Part shown: piece after piece, positions 42,545 through 52,269 of the stretch
Layout: each line of letters starts with the position of its first letter
Position numbering within the stretch: position 1 is the first letter of the stretch
DNA from: Roseivirga thermotolerans
GTDB taxonomy: Bacteria; Bacteroidota; Bacteroidia; Cytophagales; Cyclobacteriaceae
Reading direction: 5' to 3'
Assembly (NCBI RefSeq): GCF_014653175.1
Contig: NZ_BNAG01000001.1
Span: 1,240,001-1,304,000, forward strand
Length of the DNA stretch: 64,000 nt
Notes under the pieces: generated by a model
What the model saw: only the letters and a program-made list of their open reading frames with translations
What the model was told of the DNA's origin: nothing
Database searches by the model: none
Position numbers and translations under genes: made by a program

Positions 42545-43930
42545 ATGAGTGCAACACAAGACTTTATCAACCAACATAAAGACCGGTTTTTAACCGAACT
42601 GTTGGAGCTACTTCGAATCCCTTCAGTTAGTGCAGACAGCCGCCACAAGGCCGATGTAAAAAAAGCAGCCGAATATATTCAGGAAAAATTAAAGGCAGCC
42701 GGGGCCGATAAGGCCGAACTGTATGAAACAAAGGGGCATCCGATTGTATATGGAGAAAAGTCTGTAAGTAGTTCGGCACCCACAGTGTTGGTTTACGGAC
42801 ACTACGATGTGCAACCGCCCGATCCCTTACACCTTTGGGATTCACCTCCTTTTGAGCCCGTAATTAAAAAGACGGACATTCACCCGGAAGGAGCCATTTT
42901 TGCCCGCGGAGCGTGCGATGATAAAGGCCAGATGTACATGCATATTAAGGCCTTTGAAGCCATGATGGCGGCCGGAGAATTAGATTGCAACGTAAAGTTC
43001 ATTATTGAAGGTGAAGAAGAGGTGGGCTCTGATAATTTGGAGGTTTTTCTTCGAGAGCACCAACAAATGCTGGCCAATGATATTGTATTGGTTTCCGATA
43101 CCGGAATTATTGCCAATGATGTACCCTCTATTACGGTTGGGCTCAGAGGACTGAGCTACCTGGAGGTAGAGGTTACCGGTCCTAATCGCGATTTACACTC
43201 AGGCTTGTATGGCGGGGCAGTTCCTAACCCCATCAATGTTTTGGCCGAGATGATTGCGTCACTCAAAGATGAAAAGAAGCGTATTAATATACCCGGGTTT
43301 TATAACGATGTGCTGGAACTCACTGCCGAAGAAAGAGCTGCCATGGCCAGGGCTCCCTTTAATCTGGAAGCCTACAAAAAGTCTATAGGGTTGAAAGATG
43401 TGGAGGGAGAAGAAGGCTACAGTACCATGGAGAGAGCTTCCATTCGCCCTACCTTAGATGTGAACGGAATTTGGGGAGGATATACCGGAGAGGGAGCCAA
43501 AACCGTGATTGCCTCAAAGGCATATGCTAAAATTTCTATGCGATTGGTGCCACATCAAGACCCGGATAAGATCACCGAGTTGTTCAAAAACCACTTTGAG
43601 TCAATTGCACCTCCATCAGTTAGTGTAGAAGTAAGGCCTCATCATGGAGCCTTGCCGGCCGTTACCCCAACCGACTCACCCGCCTATCTGGCTGCCGCAA
43701 GAGCAATGAAAGAAACATTTGGAAAAGAGCCGGTTCCTTTTAGAGGCGGAGGTTCCATTCCTATTGTAGCCTTGTTTGAGCAAATACTGGGTAGCAAGAC
43801 CGTGCTCATGGGCTTTGGCCTCGACTCAGACGCCATCCACTCGCCCAATGAACACTACGGACTTTTCAATTATTATAAAGGAATTGAAACTATTCCGCTG
43901 TTCTACAAGTATTTTGCAGAGATGCGTTAA
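42545..43930 (+). CDS. M20-family dipeptidase
   Basis: The 461-residue enzyme shows the M20 zinc and catalytic motifs: VYGHYDVQPPD (zinc His and bridging Asp nearby), ARGACDDKGQ (bridging Asp), FIIEGEEEVGS (catalytic and zinc Glu) and a terminal SPNEHYGLFN (zinc His). The dimerisation lid domain sits between about residues 195 and 345. There is no signal peptide, so it acts in the cytoplasm on dipeptides, as in the CNDP-like branch. It has its own spacer of 69 bp from the redoxin gene. Confidence 0.93.
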   Translation: MSATQDFINQHKDRFLTELLELLRIPSVSADSRHKADVKKAAEYIQEKLKAAGADKAELYETKGHPIVYGEKSVSSSAPTVLVYGHYDVQPPDPLHLWDSPPFEPVIKKTDIHPEGAIFARGACDDKGQMYMHIKAFEAMMAAGELDCNVKFIIEGEEEVGSDNLEVFLREHQQMLANDIVLVSDTGIIANDVPSITVGLRGLSYLEVEVTGPNRDLHSGLYGGAVPNPINVLAEMIASLKDEKKRINIPGFYNDVLELTAEERAAMARAPFNLEAYKKSIGLKDVEGEEGYSTMERASIRPTLDVNGIWGGYTGEGAKTVIASKAYAKISMRLVPHQDPDKITELFKNHFESIAPPSVSVEVRPHHGALPAVTPTDSPAYLAAARAMKETFGKEPVPFRGGGSIPIVALFEQILGSKTVLMGFGLDSDAIHSPNEHYGLFNYYKGIETIPLFYKYFAEMR

Positions 43931-43954
43931 TGAATCAGCCACTAATTTATACCT

Positions 43955-45982
43955 ATGAATAAGCTAAAGTTACTTTTTGTTATAATAGTCGGGCTCATGG
44001 CTTTTAGCCAATCTTGGGCTCAGCTCAAGATTACCACCAACTGGACCTTCGATGCCTCCAAAACCGAGGTGCAAACCGGAGAAGTAATAGAGCTTATTTT
44101 TAAGGTGAAAATAATAGACAATTGGTACCTCTACTCTAGTGATATAGATCCTGACGTAGGGCCAATGGTAACAGAAGCCATATATGAGGATAACGACAGT
44201 TTTGAAGTGGTTGGAGACCTCATTCCCATTGATGCCAAAAAGAAGTTCGATAACATTTGGGAAGCAGATGTGACCTACTTTGAAGGTAAGGGTGAATTTA
44301 GGCAAAAGGTAAGGGTGCTGAAGAAAGACCTCAACATTTCCGGAACACTTTCATTTCAGACTTGTACCGATATAGATGGGCAATGCATACCCGGCTATGC
44401 CGATTTCGACTTCAATTTTATAAAAGTAGTTAGTGGAGAAGATCAACAGGCTGAGGGAGATTATAGTGTGCTTTTGCAGACCGATGATGGTGGCTCGCTT
44501 TGGGGATTCTTTTTGGCGGCTTTTCTCTTTGGTTTGGCTGCCCTTTTAACCCCCTGTGTTTTCCCTATGATTCCCATGACTGTAGCCTTTTTTACCAACA
44601 GCACCCAGTCAAGAGCCAAGGCCAGATTAAAAGCGGCCTCTTACGGAATCTCTATTATTCTCATTTATATTCTGGTGGGGCTTATCTTTAGTAGCTTCTT
44701 TGGAGCCGGTATTGCCAACGATTTGGCCACCGGAGCCATAGCCAATAGCCTGTTCTTTATCGTATTCGTGATTTTTGCCATATCGTTTTTTGGCTACTTC
44801 GAAATTAATCTACCAACCGGATTTGTCAATAAGATGGACAAGAAAGCTAATAAAGGAGGCTTTTTAGGGGTGTTCTTTATGGCGTTTACCCTGGTGTTGG
44901 TGTCTTTTTCTTGCACCGGCCCCATTGTAGGTACGGTTCTGATAGAGTCTTTTCAGGGGGCTAAGATAAAGCCATTGGTAGGTATGTTGGGCTTCTCTAT
45001 CGCCTTTGCTATACCATTTACGTTGTTCGCCTTTTTTCCGGGTATGCTCAAAGAGTTGCCCAAGTCTGGCGGATGGCTCAACTCGGTAAAGGTAGTGCTG
45101 GGTTTTATTGAGCTAGGCCTTGGGTTCAAGTTTCTCAGTGTGGCAGATCAGGCCTATCATTGGGGCTTGCTCGATCGTGAAATTTACATAGCCATTTGGT
45201 TTGTGTTGGCACTAGGGCTCACCTTGTATTTATTAGGCATTATTCGCTTTCCGCACGATAGCAAAGTAAAGAAGCTTCATCCATTGCGGTTGGTGGTGGC
45301 CGCTATATCGCTGGCCTTTGCGGTATATCTGTTTCAGGGCTTTAGAGGAGCACCACTCAGTGGTTTGGCGGGGTATCTTCCTCCCGAAAAAAAGAAAGAC
45401 TTTTCCTTTGCGGTTACCCTTGGATTGGAAGAAGCACCTGAGGTAGTAGAGGTGGCACCGGTAGGCTTTGACGGTGTAGTAAAATATGCCGACTTTCTGG
45501 AGCTTCCGCACAACCTGAGAGGCTTTTTCGACTATGAACAGGCGCTGGAGTTTGCCAGAGAAGTAAACAAGCCCATATTTATAGACTTCACAGGCCATGG
45601 TTGTGTAAACTGCCGCAAGATGGAGCAAAACGTGTGGTCTGCCGATCCAGTTTTAGAGCGGCTAAAGCAAGATTATGTGGTGCTGGCCTTGTATGTAGAT
45701 GATAAAACCGAGCTGCCCGAATCGGAATGGTACACGTCCTCTTTCGATGGTAAGGTTAAAAAGACCATTGGCAAACAGAACTTCGACTTTCAAATCACCA
45801 AATTCAATGGAAATGCCCAGCCATATTATGTGTTGCTCGATACCAACGAACAGCCTTTGGTAGCTCCATTGTCTTACGATCCGGACGTTGAAAATTTTGT
45901 AGACTTTCTGGACAAAGGCAAGGCTGAGTTTGCCAGAAGAATGAGTGCCACTGCGGCATCGAGCACTACTCTTGATGACTAA
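43955..45982 (+). CDS. thiol:disulfide interchange protein DsbD-like
   Basis: The 675-residue protein carries reducing power from cytoplasmic thioredoxin to periplasmic substrates. Three modules are visible: a signal peptide plus beta-rich N-terminal domain with a QTCTDIDGQC cysteine pair; an eight-helix transmembrane core with the functional cysteines in LLTPCVFPMIPMT and VSFSCTGPIVG; and a C-terminal thioredoxin domain with Cys550/Cys553 in FTGHGCVNCRKME. It starts 24 bases after the M20 gene. It would supply electrons for redoxins such as the TlpA-like protein upstream. Confidence 0.94.
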   Translation: MNKLKLLFVIIVGLMAFSQSWAQLKITTNWTFDASKTEVQTGEVIELIFKVKIIDNWYLYSSDIDPDVGPMVTEAIYEDNDSFEVVGDLIPIDAKKKFDNIWEADVTYFEGKGEFRQKVRVLKKDLNISGTLSFQTCTDIDGQCIPGYADFDFNFIKVVSGEDQQAEGDYSVLLQTDDGGSLWGFFLAAFLFGLAALLTPCVFPMIPMTVAFFTNSTQSRAKARLKAASYGISIILIYILVGLIFSSFFGAGIANDLATGAIANSLFFIVFVIFAISFFGYFEINLPTGFVNKMDKKANKGGFLGVFFMAFTLVLVSFSCTGPIVGTVLIESFQGAKIKPLVGMLGFSIAFAIPFTLFAFFPGMLKELPKSGGWLNSVKVVLGFIELGLGFKFLSVADQAYHWGLLDREIYIAIWFVLALGLTLYLLGIIRFPHDSKVKKLHPLRLVVAAISLAFAVYLFQGFRGAPLSGLAGYLPPEKKKDFSFAVTLGLEEAPEVVEVAPVGFDGVVKYADFLELPHNLRGFFDYEQALEFAREVNKPIFIDFTGHGCVNCRKMEQNVWSADPVLERLKQDYVVLALYVDDKTELPESEWYTSSFDGKVKKTIGKQNFDFQITKFNGNAQPYYVLLDTNEQPLVAPLSYDPDVENFVDFLDKGKAEFARRMSATAASSTTLDD

Positions 45983-46209
45983 GTGCCTTTTGGCAAAATT
46001 CAGTGCATGTTGAAGCAAACAAACGGTAATCGACTATAATTAGTCCGATGTTTTTTGAGGTACAGTTTCTAAAAAACCGCCATATACCGGGTGCTTAGGG
46101 TTGCTTAACAGCCTAAGGGTCAATACTAAAAAGTATTACTTCCTATACTTTTTTTCTACATTCAAACAGAAATGCTTTACTTTGACGTTAAGCTCAAAAC
46201 GATAGGTCA
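45983..46209. other. 227-bp spacer before the M23 gene
   Basis: Small stems are present: CTTAGG/CCTAAG (46093-46116) and AATACT/AGTATT (46123-46138). A TACTTTG near 46183 is one base short of a -7 element. I see no gene. Confidence 0.4.
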
Positions 46210-47496
46210 ATGAATAAACGATTTGCCGGAGTGGCAGGGGCAGTAGCAGTATTGGTTGTTGCAGCATTATTAGTGTTTAAAACACAGAAAAACAGGGGGT
46301 TAGAGGCAGAAGAAACGGATTTATCCGCAGAGGAGCTTGTAGAAGAAGCTATAGAGCCTCAGTTTAAGTTTGGCATACCATTAGACCTTTTTGAGATTGA
46401 GGAAGGGAGAATTAGAAGAAATCAGACTTTTGCCGATTTGTTGTTTCCTTTCAATCTGAGCAATCAGGATATTTTCACCATCGATCGTATTTCCAAAACA
46501 GTTCATAGCGTTCGCAATCTGGTAGTTGGCAAACCCTATACCATTTTTTATACCAACGACTCCATAAAAAGAGCATCCTACTTTGTGTATGAACCCAACG
46601 ATTTGGAGTATGTAATCTATCAGCTAGATGATTCTCTGGCGGTATTTAAGGAAGAGCGGCAGGTAGAAGTGGTTGAAAAAACCATGTCAGGACTTATTAC
46701 AGTATCTTTAGACCATGCCATTAGAGAGCAGGGTGGGTCTCCTGCCCTTGTCAATGCAATGGCCGATTTGTATGGTTGGCAGCTTGATATGAGAGCTTTG
46801 TTTAAGGGCGATTGGTTTAAGGTAATTTATGAAGAGCGGGTGGTTGATGGACAGCCTGTGGGTATAGGTAATATTATTGGTGCTGAATTTAATCACAGGG
46901 GCAATTCCTACATGACTTATGCCTACGATCAGGGAGATGGATTGAACTACTTTGATGAAGAAGGCATGAGCGCACAAAAGGCTTTTCTGCGCTTCCCTGT
47001 GGAATACTCAAGGATTTCCAGCCGATATAACCCGAACAGATTTCACCCGGTGCTCAAGCGTAGAACACCTCATCTGGGAACTGATTTTGCGGCCGATAGG
47101 GGCACACCTATCAAAGCGGCCGGAGATGGAGTAATCATTGAAAGAGGGTTTACCAAGGGCAATGGCAACTATGTAAAAATAAAGCATAATGGCACCTACA
47201 CCACCGGGTATTTACACATGAGTAAATTTGGTAAGTACAAGCGAGGAGATAAAGTAAGAAAGGGAGATGTAATTGGTTATGTAGGTAAAACAGGTTTGGC
47301 CACAGGCTACCACCTATGTTTCAGGTTCTGGAAACGAGGGGTTCAGGTAGACTTCTTAAGAGAAGAATTACCTGCCGAAACACCACTGAAGGCCGAGCAT
47401 AAAATTCCTTTTGAGGCGGTGGTTTCTCTCACCAATAAGAAACTCAACGATATTCCTAAAACCTGGGGTAGCAAAGGTATTTCGGCCAGTAACTAA
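46210..47496 (+). CDS. M23-family (LytM-like) peptidase with HxC in place of HxH
   Basis: An N-terminal membrane helix (AGVAGAVAVLVVAALLVF) anchors or exports the protein. A helical/OapA-like region and a C-terminal M23 domain follow. The first zinc motif is HLGTD (His288, Asp292) and the next His is in GYLHMSK. The usual HxH reads His368-Leu-Cys370 in GLATGYHLCFRFWKRG, so the second ligand is Cys instead of His. Cys can still bind zinc, and this HxC form occurs in other Bacteroidota M23 proteins as I recall. It is either an active cell-wall hydrolase with a changed site or a regulatory pseudo-enzyme. Confidence 0.88.
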   Translation: MNKRFAGVAGAVAVLVVAALLVFKTQKNRGLEAEETDLSAEELVEEAIEPQFKFGIPLDLFEIEEGRIRRNQTFADLLFPFNLSNQDIFTIDRISKTVHSVRNLVVGKPYTIFYTNDSIKRASYFVYEPNDLEYVIYQLDDSLAVFKEERQVEVVEKTMSGLITVSLDHAIREQGGSPALVNAMADLYGWQLDMRALFKGDWFKVIYEERVVDGQPVGIGNIIGAEFNHRGNSYMTYAYDQGDGLNYFDEEGMSAQKAFLRFPVEYSRISSRYNPNRFHPVLKRRTPHLGTDFAADRGTPIKAAGDGVIIERGFTKGNGNYVKIKHNGTYTTGYLHMSKFGKYKRGDKVRKGDVIGYVGKTGLATGYHLCFRFWKRGVQVDFLREELPAETPLKAEHKIPFEAVVSLTNKKLNDIPKTWGSKGISASN

Positions 47497-47521
47497 AAAA
47501 ATTAATCTAAACTTAGAACAG

Positions 47522-47548
47522 AGCAGGGTGCATTGCCCTGCTTTTTTT
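47522..47548 (+). terminator. intrinsic terminator of the M23 gene
   Basis: AGCAGGG (47522-47528) and CCCTGCT (47536-47542) form a stem followed by seven T residues. It also shows that a TTG at 47547, which lies in the T-run, is unlikely to be a start codon for the next gene. Confidence 0.9.
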
Positions 47549-47561
47549 GTTTATTCGAGAC

Positions 47562-49877
47562 ATGAAGAGGGCTTGTGTCATTGGCTTGATTTTCCTGTGC
47601 TCCAACCTGTTGGCTCAACAACAAAAGGTAGGTCTGGTGTTGAGTGGAGGCGGAGCCAAGGGATTGGCACACATTGGGGTCATTAAAGCCCTTGAAGAAA
47701 ATCACATTCCAATCGATTATATAGTGGGCACCTCTATGGGGGCAGTGGTGGGGGCTTTTTATGCAGCTGGCTATAGCCCCGATGAAATTGAAATGATCGT
47801 AAAAGACCCGGCTTTTCAAAATTGGGTTCAGGGAACATCTACCGAACGCTACCAGTACAACTATACGCGGGCCGAAGACAACGCTTCGTGGATTTCGCTC
47901 GATTTGATTCTCGACCCTCAAACAGGGCCTCAACTTAACACCCCGTTGGCAAACGACCTCATTATTAACTTTGTGCTCAATGAATACCTTAGCCAGGCTG
48001 CTCAGGCTTCCGGCTTTAACTTCAACAAGCTATTGGTGCCGTATCGCGCCATTGCAGCCGATGTGTTTACGCAGCGTACTCTGGCTCTCGACTCGGGTTC
48101 GCTTATGAAGGCCGTTCGCTCCTCAATGGCGGTGCCGTTTTTTTACCGACCGATTAAAAATGAAAATCAGTATCTGTTCGATGGAGGCATATATGACAAT
48201 TTCCCGGTCGATATTATGAAAGAGCATTTTGCGCCCGATGTGGTCATTGGAAGCAATGTGGCCACTAAATTGAGTGAGACCTATCCTTTTGACAAGGATG
48301 AAGAGATTTTAAATGACGCCTTGTTGTTTATGTTTCTGGATAAAACAGATCCTTCGGTAATCAAGGAAGGGGATGTTTATCTGGAGCCAAGTATTGAGCA
48401 ATATACCGCGGTAGATTTCGATAAGGTGGAAGCGCTCATAGACTCGGGCTATTCGGCAACCATAAGGAGTTTGCCTGAGCTAAGACAAAAAGTGCAGGGG
48501 CGAAGAGACCCAATAAAACTCACTATTGCCAGAAGAGACTTTCATAATGCCTTTAAGCCCTATTCGTTTGGTGAGTTAAAGCTCTTTGGCTTTACCACAG
48601 ACCAGCAGAAGTTTATTCGCAAACTCATTGATTTTGACGATGGACCCCAGTCTATCACCCAAGTGAGTAGAGCCTATTTTCAACTGGTTTCTGAACCATA
48701 TTTCAAGCACATTTACCCCAATTTTGCCTACAATGAAACCAACGGTCAATATGTACTGGAGCTCTATCTTAAACCCACGGCCAAAAATTCACTGACCATA
48801 GATTTTGGAGGGAACATATCTACCCGGCAGGTAAGTACTTTGCAGGTGGGTGCCGAATTGAATTCCTTCAACAAAAAGCTAAACACCTACCGAATGTTGG
48901 CTTCTACCGGGCGGTTTTATGAGAGCCTGAACCTTGCAACACGGTTTAATGTCAATCCTAAGACCCGATTCTTTGTAGAACCAAACTTTCAATACAACCA
49001 CTGGGATTACCTGAGTACGGAAGACTTTTTCGATGAGTCGGTTCAGCCTTTAGTACTCGATCGCATCGATCGAAGACTGGGCGTTGTGTTGGGTATTGGT
49101 ACCGGCCAGCGAAGTGTGGTGACATTAGAAGATGGACTGTTGCGCAATCGTGATGCATATAGCAATACGCCCGGTGTTTCTTCCGATGCCCTGCTCGACA
49201 GGCTAGAGCTTACAGGGTTTAGGAGTAAGCTGGCTTATGAGAGAAATAGTCTGAACAAAAAACAGTTCGCTACTGTGGGCTCCCGGTTTTACACATCGTT
49301 AAAATACATCAATGCTACGTTCGACTATATGCCCGGTTCCACCTCAACACTGTATAATCCAAGCAACCCGGTTACCTATCGATCTGGCCGCAGCTGGCTC
49401 ACTTTTCAGTTGAGTTTTGAGGAATATAGTCAGGTAACCTCTCGCTACACTTTCGGGTGGATGGTGGAAAGCTCTTATTCAACCATTCGGCCATTAAGGA
49501 ACTACCATGCTACGCAGCTCTATGTTCCATCGTTTGAGCCTATGTTCGATTCCAAGACCTTTTTTCTGGAAGATTTTCGAGCCCCCGGATATGTGGCTAC
49601 CGGAATGAGACACCTCTATGGTTTGGGCCGAAGTCTTAGTGTCCGCGCAGAACTTTATGCCTTTGTACCCTACCGTCAAATTGCAGATGTAAATCAGGAG
49701 GCTGTTGTGGATGTGGGTTTCGTAAAGCCTCGCATTAAAGGAATGTTGGCTTTTGTCTATGAAGCCATCCCCGGCCCAATAAGCCTGCGGCTCAACTACA
49801 TTGAAGGGAATAGCGCACCCGTGGGATTGATGCTTTCATTCGGTTATCTCATTTTCAACCAAAAGTCCCACGATTAG
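47562..49877 (+). CDS. patatin-like phospholipase fused to a BamA-type barrel
   Basis: The preferred ATG 47562 gives 771 residues with signal peptide MKRACVIGLIFLCSNLLAQQ. The patatin domain has GGGAKG (oxyanion), GTSMG with Ser58 and the DGG with Asp207 (the Ser-Asp dyad). A POTRA-like stretch (FGELKLFGFTTDQQKFIRKL) links to a C-terminal barrel with strands such as NSLTIDFGGNIS, ending LMLSFGYLIFNQ. This is the type Vd-like architecture. The enzyme domain is presented in the periplasm or at the surface, and lysophospholipase activity is likely. Confidence 0.93.
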   Translation: MKRACVIGLIFLCSNLLAQQQKVGLVLSGGGAKGLAHIGVIKALEENHIPIDYIVGTSMGAVVGAFYAAGYSPDEIEMIVKDPAFQNWVQGTSTERYQYNYTRAEDNASWISLDLILDPQTGPQLNTPLANDLIINFVLNEYLSQAAQASGFNFNKLLVPYRAIAADVFTQRTLALDSGSLMKAVRSSMAVPFFYRPIKNENQYLFDGGIYDNFPVDIMKEHFAPDVVIGSNVATKLSETYPFDKDEEILNDALLFMFLDKTDPSVIKEGDVYLEPSIEQYTAVDFDKVEALIDSGYSATIRSLPELRQKVQGRRDPIKLTIARRDFHNAFKPYSFGELKLFGFTTDQQKFIRKLIDFDDGPQSITQVSRAYFQLVSEPYFKHIYPNFAYNETNGQYVLELYLKPTAKNSLTIDFGGNISTRQVSTLQVGAELNSFNKKLNTYRMLASTGRFYESLNLATRFNVNPKTRFFVEPNFQYNHWDYLSTEDFFDESVQPLVLDRIDRRLGVVLGIGTGQRSVVTLEDGLLRNRDAYSNTPGVSSDALLDRLELTGFRSKLAYERNSLNKKQFATVGSRFYTSLKYINATFDYMPGSTSTLYNPSNPVTYRSGRSWLTFQLSFEEYSQVTSRYTFGWMVESSYSTIRPLRNYHATQLYVPSFEPMFDSKTFFLEDFRAPGYVATGMRHLYGLGRSLSVRAELYAFVPYRQIADVNQEAVVDVGFVKPRIKGMLAFVYEAIPGPISLRLNYIEGNSAPVGLMLSFGYLIFNQKSHD

Positions 49878-49891
49878 CTATATTTTTTGAA

Positions 49892-49922
49892 TTGTGACAG
49901 CAGGCAAAGTTAGTTATCTTTA
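49892..49922 (+). promoter_or_regulatory. promoter of the OmpA-family gene
   Basis: TTG (49892-49894), 20 bases and TATCTTTA (49915-49922) match the consensus except for the last base. The transcript would begin about 35 bases before ATG 49965. Confidence 0.6.
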
Positions 49923-49964
49923 AATTTGGTTAATATTGGATTGCGCTCAGACGCGCGACTCACC

Positions 49965-52190
49965 ATGAGACACTACCTAAGCCTACTATTCATAGTTAGC
50001 ACTTTTTTGTCGTTGAGTGCCCAAACCACCGTGCAATGGGCCACTCGGGTAGAACAGGTGTCATCTGAATTTACAGAGTTGGAAAACTCTGCCAGGCAAG
50101 CTCTTCTCAAACCAAACATTCTACCTTCCGGTGGCAGCAATCCCAATGCCTGGAGGCCCTACAAACCTAATACGGTAGAATTTATTAAGGTGGGTTTTGA
50201 TTTACCCATGCCCATAGAGCAGATAGCCATTGGCGAAACTTACAATCCGGGAGCAATTACAACCGTATTTTTATACGATCAGCAGGGCAATGAATACAAA
50301 GTGTACGACAAGCCGGCCGAGCCTGTGCGTGAGCGTTGGCGCATGTTCCGTATTTTTATCGACAAAACGCCATACAATGTAGCGGCTGTGAAGGTGGTAC
50401 TCAACGGGGCTGCCATTGATGGGTTTAGCGATATAGACTGCATTGGAATTTCTAATTCTAAAACCCCTATTGAAGCCAGAATTAACCTGATGCCCAACAT
50501 CAACACCAAGCTTCAGGTATACCGATTGAACGATTTGGTGAACAGTGATAAACGAGAGATTAAGCCCTTGCTCACCAAAGATGGACAAACCCTGTACTTT
50601 AGCCGGAGAGGCCACGAAGGTAATGTTGGTGGTCTTGATGATCTGGAAGATATTTGGTATTCCGACTTTGATAAGAATACTCAAGATTGGGGTCTGGCCT
50701 TTAACATTGGTGAGCCTCTAAACAACCTGGATCCCAACTTTATAAGTGCCTTTCTTCAGGAAGATGAGGAGCTCATTATTCTCGGTAATGAATATTTAAA
50801 GGGAGGCATGAATTATGGGCTATCCAAAAGCAGAAGAATAGACAAAAGAACCTGGACTTACCCGCAAAATCTTAAGATTTATAATGACCTGAACGTACAT
50901 GAAAATGTGAACTTCTGGCTGACCCCCGACAGTGAGGTGCTTATTATTTCAGAAGAAGGCCGGGGTACAGAAGGGCAGCGCGATTTGTATGTGAGTTTCC
51001 TTCAAAAAGATGGTGTTTGGACAGAACCCGTACATATGGGGCCGGTAATCAATACGGCAGGAGAAGAGGAAGGGCCATTTCTCATGCCAGACAAAAAGAC
51101 ACTTATTTTTACCTCTAACGGGCATAGTGGCTACGGTAAGAAAGACCTGTTTATGACCCGAAGGCTCGATAACTCCTGGCAGAGCTGGACAGAACCTGAA
51201 AATCTGGGGCCGGTGATCAACACCGAGGTGGACGATATGTTTTTGTTCATACCCAAAAATGGTGGCTTTGGCTATTTCTGTCGCGAAGTAGAAGGCAACG
51301 ATCTGGACATCCATTCTTTTACCTTGCCTTTGGTTACACGCCAAATCAGGCTGGTGTCACTGTGTGGCCGAATTGTGGATCCCGATACACAGGAGCCTCT
51401 CGATGCAGAGGTTGTATTTTCCAGGCTACGAGATGGAGTAGAAGTAGGAAGAGTAAGAACCGATGCGGGAGGCAATTACTGCATTGAACTTCCTGCAGAT
51501 GAAATTTATAGTTACAGGGCAGAGATTCCCGGCTATATTCCTGTAGGAAGTACCATCGACTTGCTCGATGTTTCCGACCTCAATGTGTATGCAGTATCGT
51601 TAGACAGGCTAGACCTCGATAGTGCCCAGATAGCTCTTGGCGAACCAATAGCAGTGCCGCAAGATGTAGTCAAAGCAGTGGCCATTACATTGGCTCTTCC
51701 CGAAATTAAGCGCGATACGTTTGAGGTACTTAACGCCCAGCGCAGAGAACTTGGTTTGCCCGAGCTAAGCCAAAATGCGATACTTTCTAATGTAGCCACT
51801 CCAACCGTATATGCTACTCCTGAGATTGTAAAGGCCGCAGTAGGTAAGTCGTTCATCATCCGCAATGTGTTTTTCGACTTCGACAAAGACTTGCTCAAGG
51901 AGCAATCGTGGATAGAGATGCGAAACCTGGCTAAGTTTATGAATGATTACCCCAACGCCATTGTAGAGTTGGCTGGTCATACAGACAGCTACGGAACAGA
52001 TGAATACAATGTGGATCTTTCTTATAGACGCGTAGAGGCTGTAAGAAAGGGGTTAGCCACCTTGGGTATAGATGAAGACCGGTTGAGGTTTGTTTGGTAT
52101 GGCGAAACAATACCTATAGCTTCTAACCGCACCAGGGCGGGTAGAGCGCTTAACCGAAGAGTAGAGTTCAAAATTCTGAAACTGGAATAG
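49965..52190 (+). CDS. PorE-like OmpA-family protein with PD40 and CarboxypepD_reg domains
   Basis: ATG 49965 gives 741 residues with signal peptide MRHYLSLLFIVSTFLSLSAQ. In order there is an N-terminal beta domain, WD40-like PD40 repeats (KPLLTKDGQTLYFSRRG, FLMPDKKTLIFTSNG), a CarboxypepD_reg module (GRIVDPDTQEPLDAEVVFSR) and a C-terminal OmpA domain with FFDFDKDLLKEQ and LAGHTDSYGTDEYNVDLSYR, which would bind peptidoglycan. This order resembles PorE of the type IX secretion system, minus the TPR part. A link to type IX secretion is possible, but no other T9SS gene is in the window. A transcription terminator follows. Confidence 0.88.
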   Translation: MRHYLSLLFIVSTFLSLSAQTTVQWATRVEQVSSEFTELENSARQALLKPNILPSGGSNPNAWRPYKPNTVEFIKVGFDLPMPIEQIAIGETYNPGAITTVFLYDQQGNEYKVYDKPAEPVRERWRMFRIFIDKTPYNVAAVKVVLNGAAIDGFSDIDCIGISNSKTPIEARINLMPNINTKLQVYRLNDLVNSDKREIKPLLTKDGQTLYFSRRGHEGNVGGLDDLEDIWYSDFDKNTQDWGLAFNIGEPLNNLDPNFISAFLQEDEELIILGNEYLKGGMNYGLSKSRRIDKRTWTYPQNLKIYNDLNVHENVNFWLTPDSEVLIISEEGRGTEGQRDLYVSFLQKDGVWTEPVHMGPVINTAGEEEGPFLMPDKKTLIFTSNGHSGYGKKDLFMTRRLDNSWQSWTEPENLGPVINTEVDDMFLFIPKNGGFGYFCREVEGNDLDIHSFTLPLVTRQIRLVSLCGRIVDPDTQEPLDAEVVFSRLRDGVEVGRVRTDAGGNYCIELPADEIYSYRAEIPGYIPVGSTIDLLDVSDLNVYAVSLDRLDLDSAQIALGEPIAVPQDVVKAVAITLALPEIKRDTFEVLNAQRRELGLPELSQNAILSNVATPTVYATPEIVKAAVGKSFIIRNVFFDFDKDLLKEQSWIEMRNLAKFMNDYPNAIVELAGHTDSYGTDEYNVDLSYRRVEAVRKGLATLGIDEDRLRFVWYGETIPIASNRTRAGRALNRRVEFKILKLE

Positions 52191-52196
52191 AAATAT

Positions 52197-52225
52197 AAGC
52201 CCTTCTTTACCAGAAGGGCTTTTTT
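52197..52225 (+). terminator. intrinsic terminator of the OmpA-family gene
   Basis: AAGCCCTTCT and AGAAGGGCTT form a 10-bp stem with a 5-base loop, followed by a T-run. The minus-strand side lacks a clean T-run, so it mainly serves the plus strand. Confidence 0.88.
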
Positions 52226-52269
52226 GTAAGCATGTATTTGAATTAGGGATAGTATCTGGGATTAGATAC

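Noticed and set aside
45983-46209. Riboswitch or small RNA before the M23 gene
   Set aside because: Only short isolated stems are visible; no conserved aptamer core was recognised.
47547-47561. TTG start for the patatin-like gene
   Set aside because: It lies in the T-run of the M23 terminator, and ATG 47562 opens a proper signal peptide.
49926-49964. TTG start for the OmpA-family gene
   Set aside because: It would put 13 polar residues before the signal peptide; ATG 49965 fits better.
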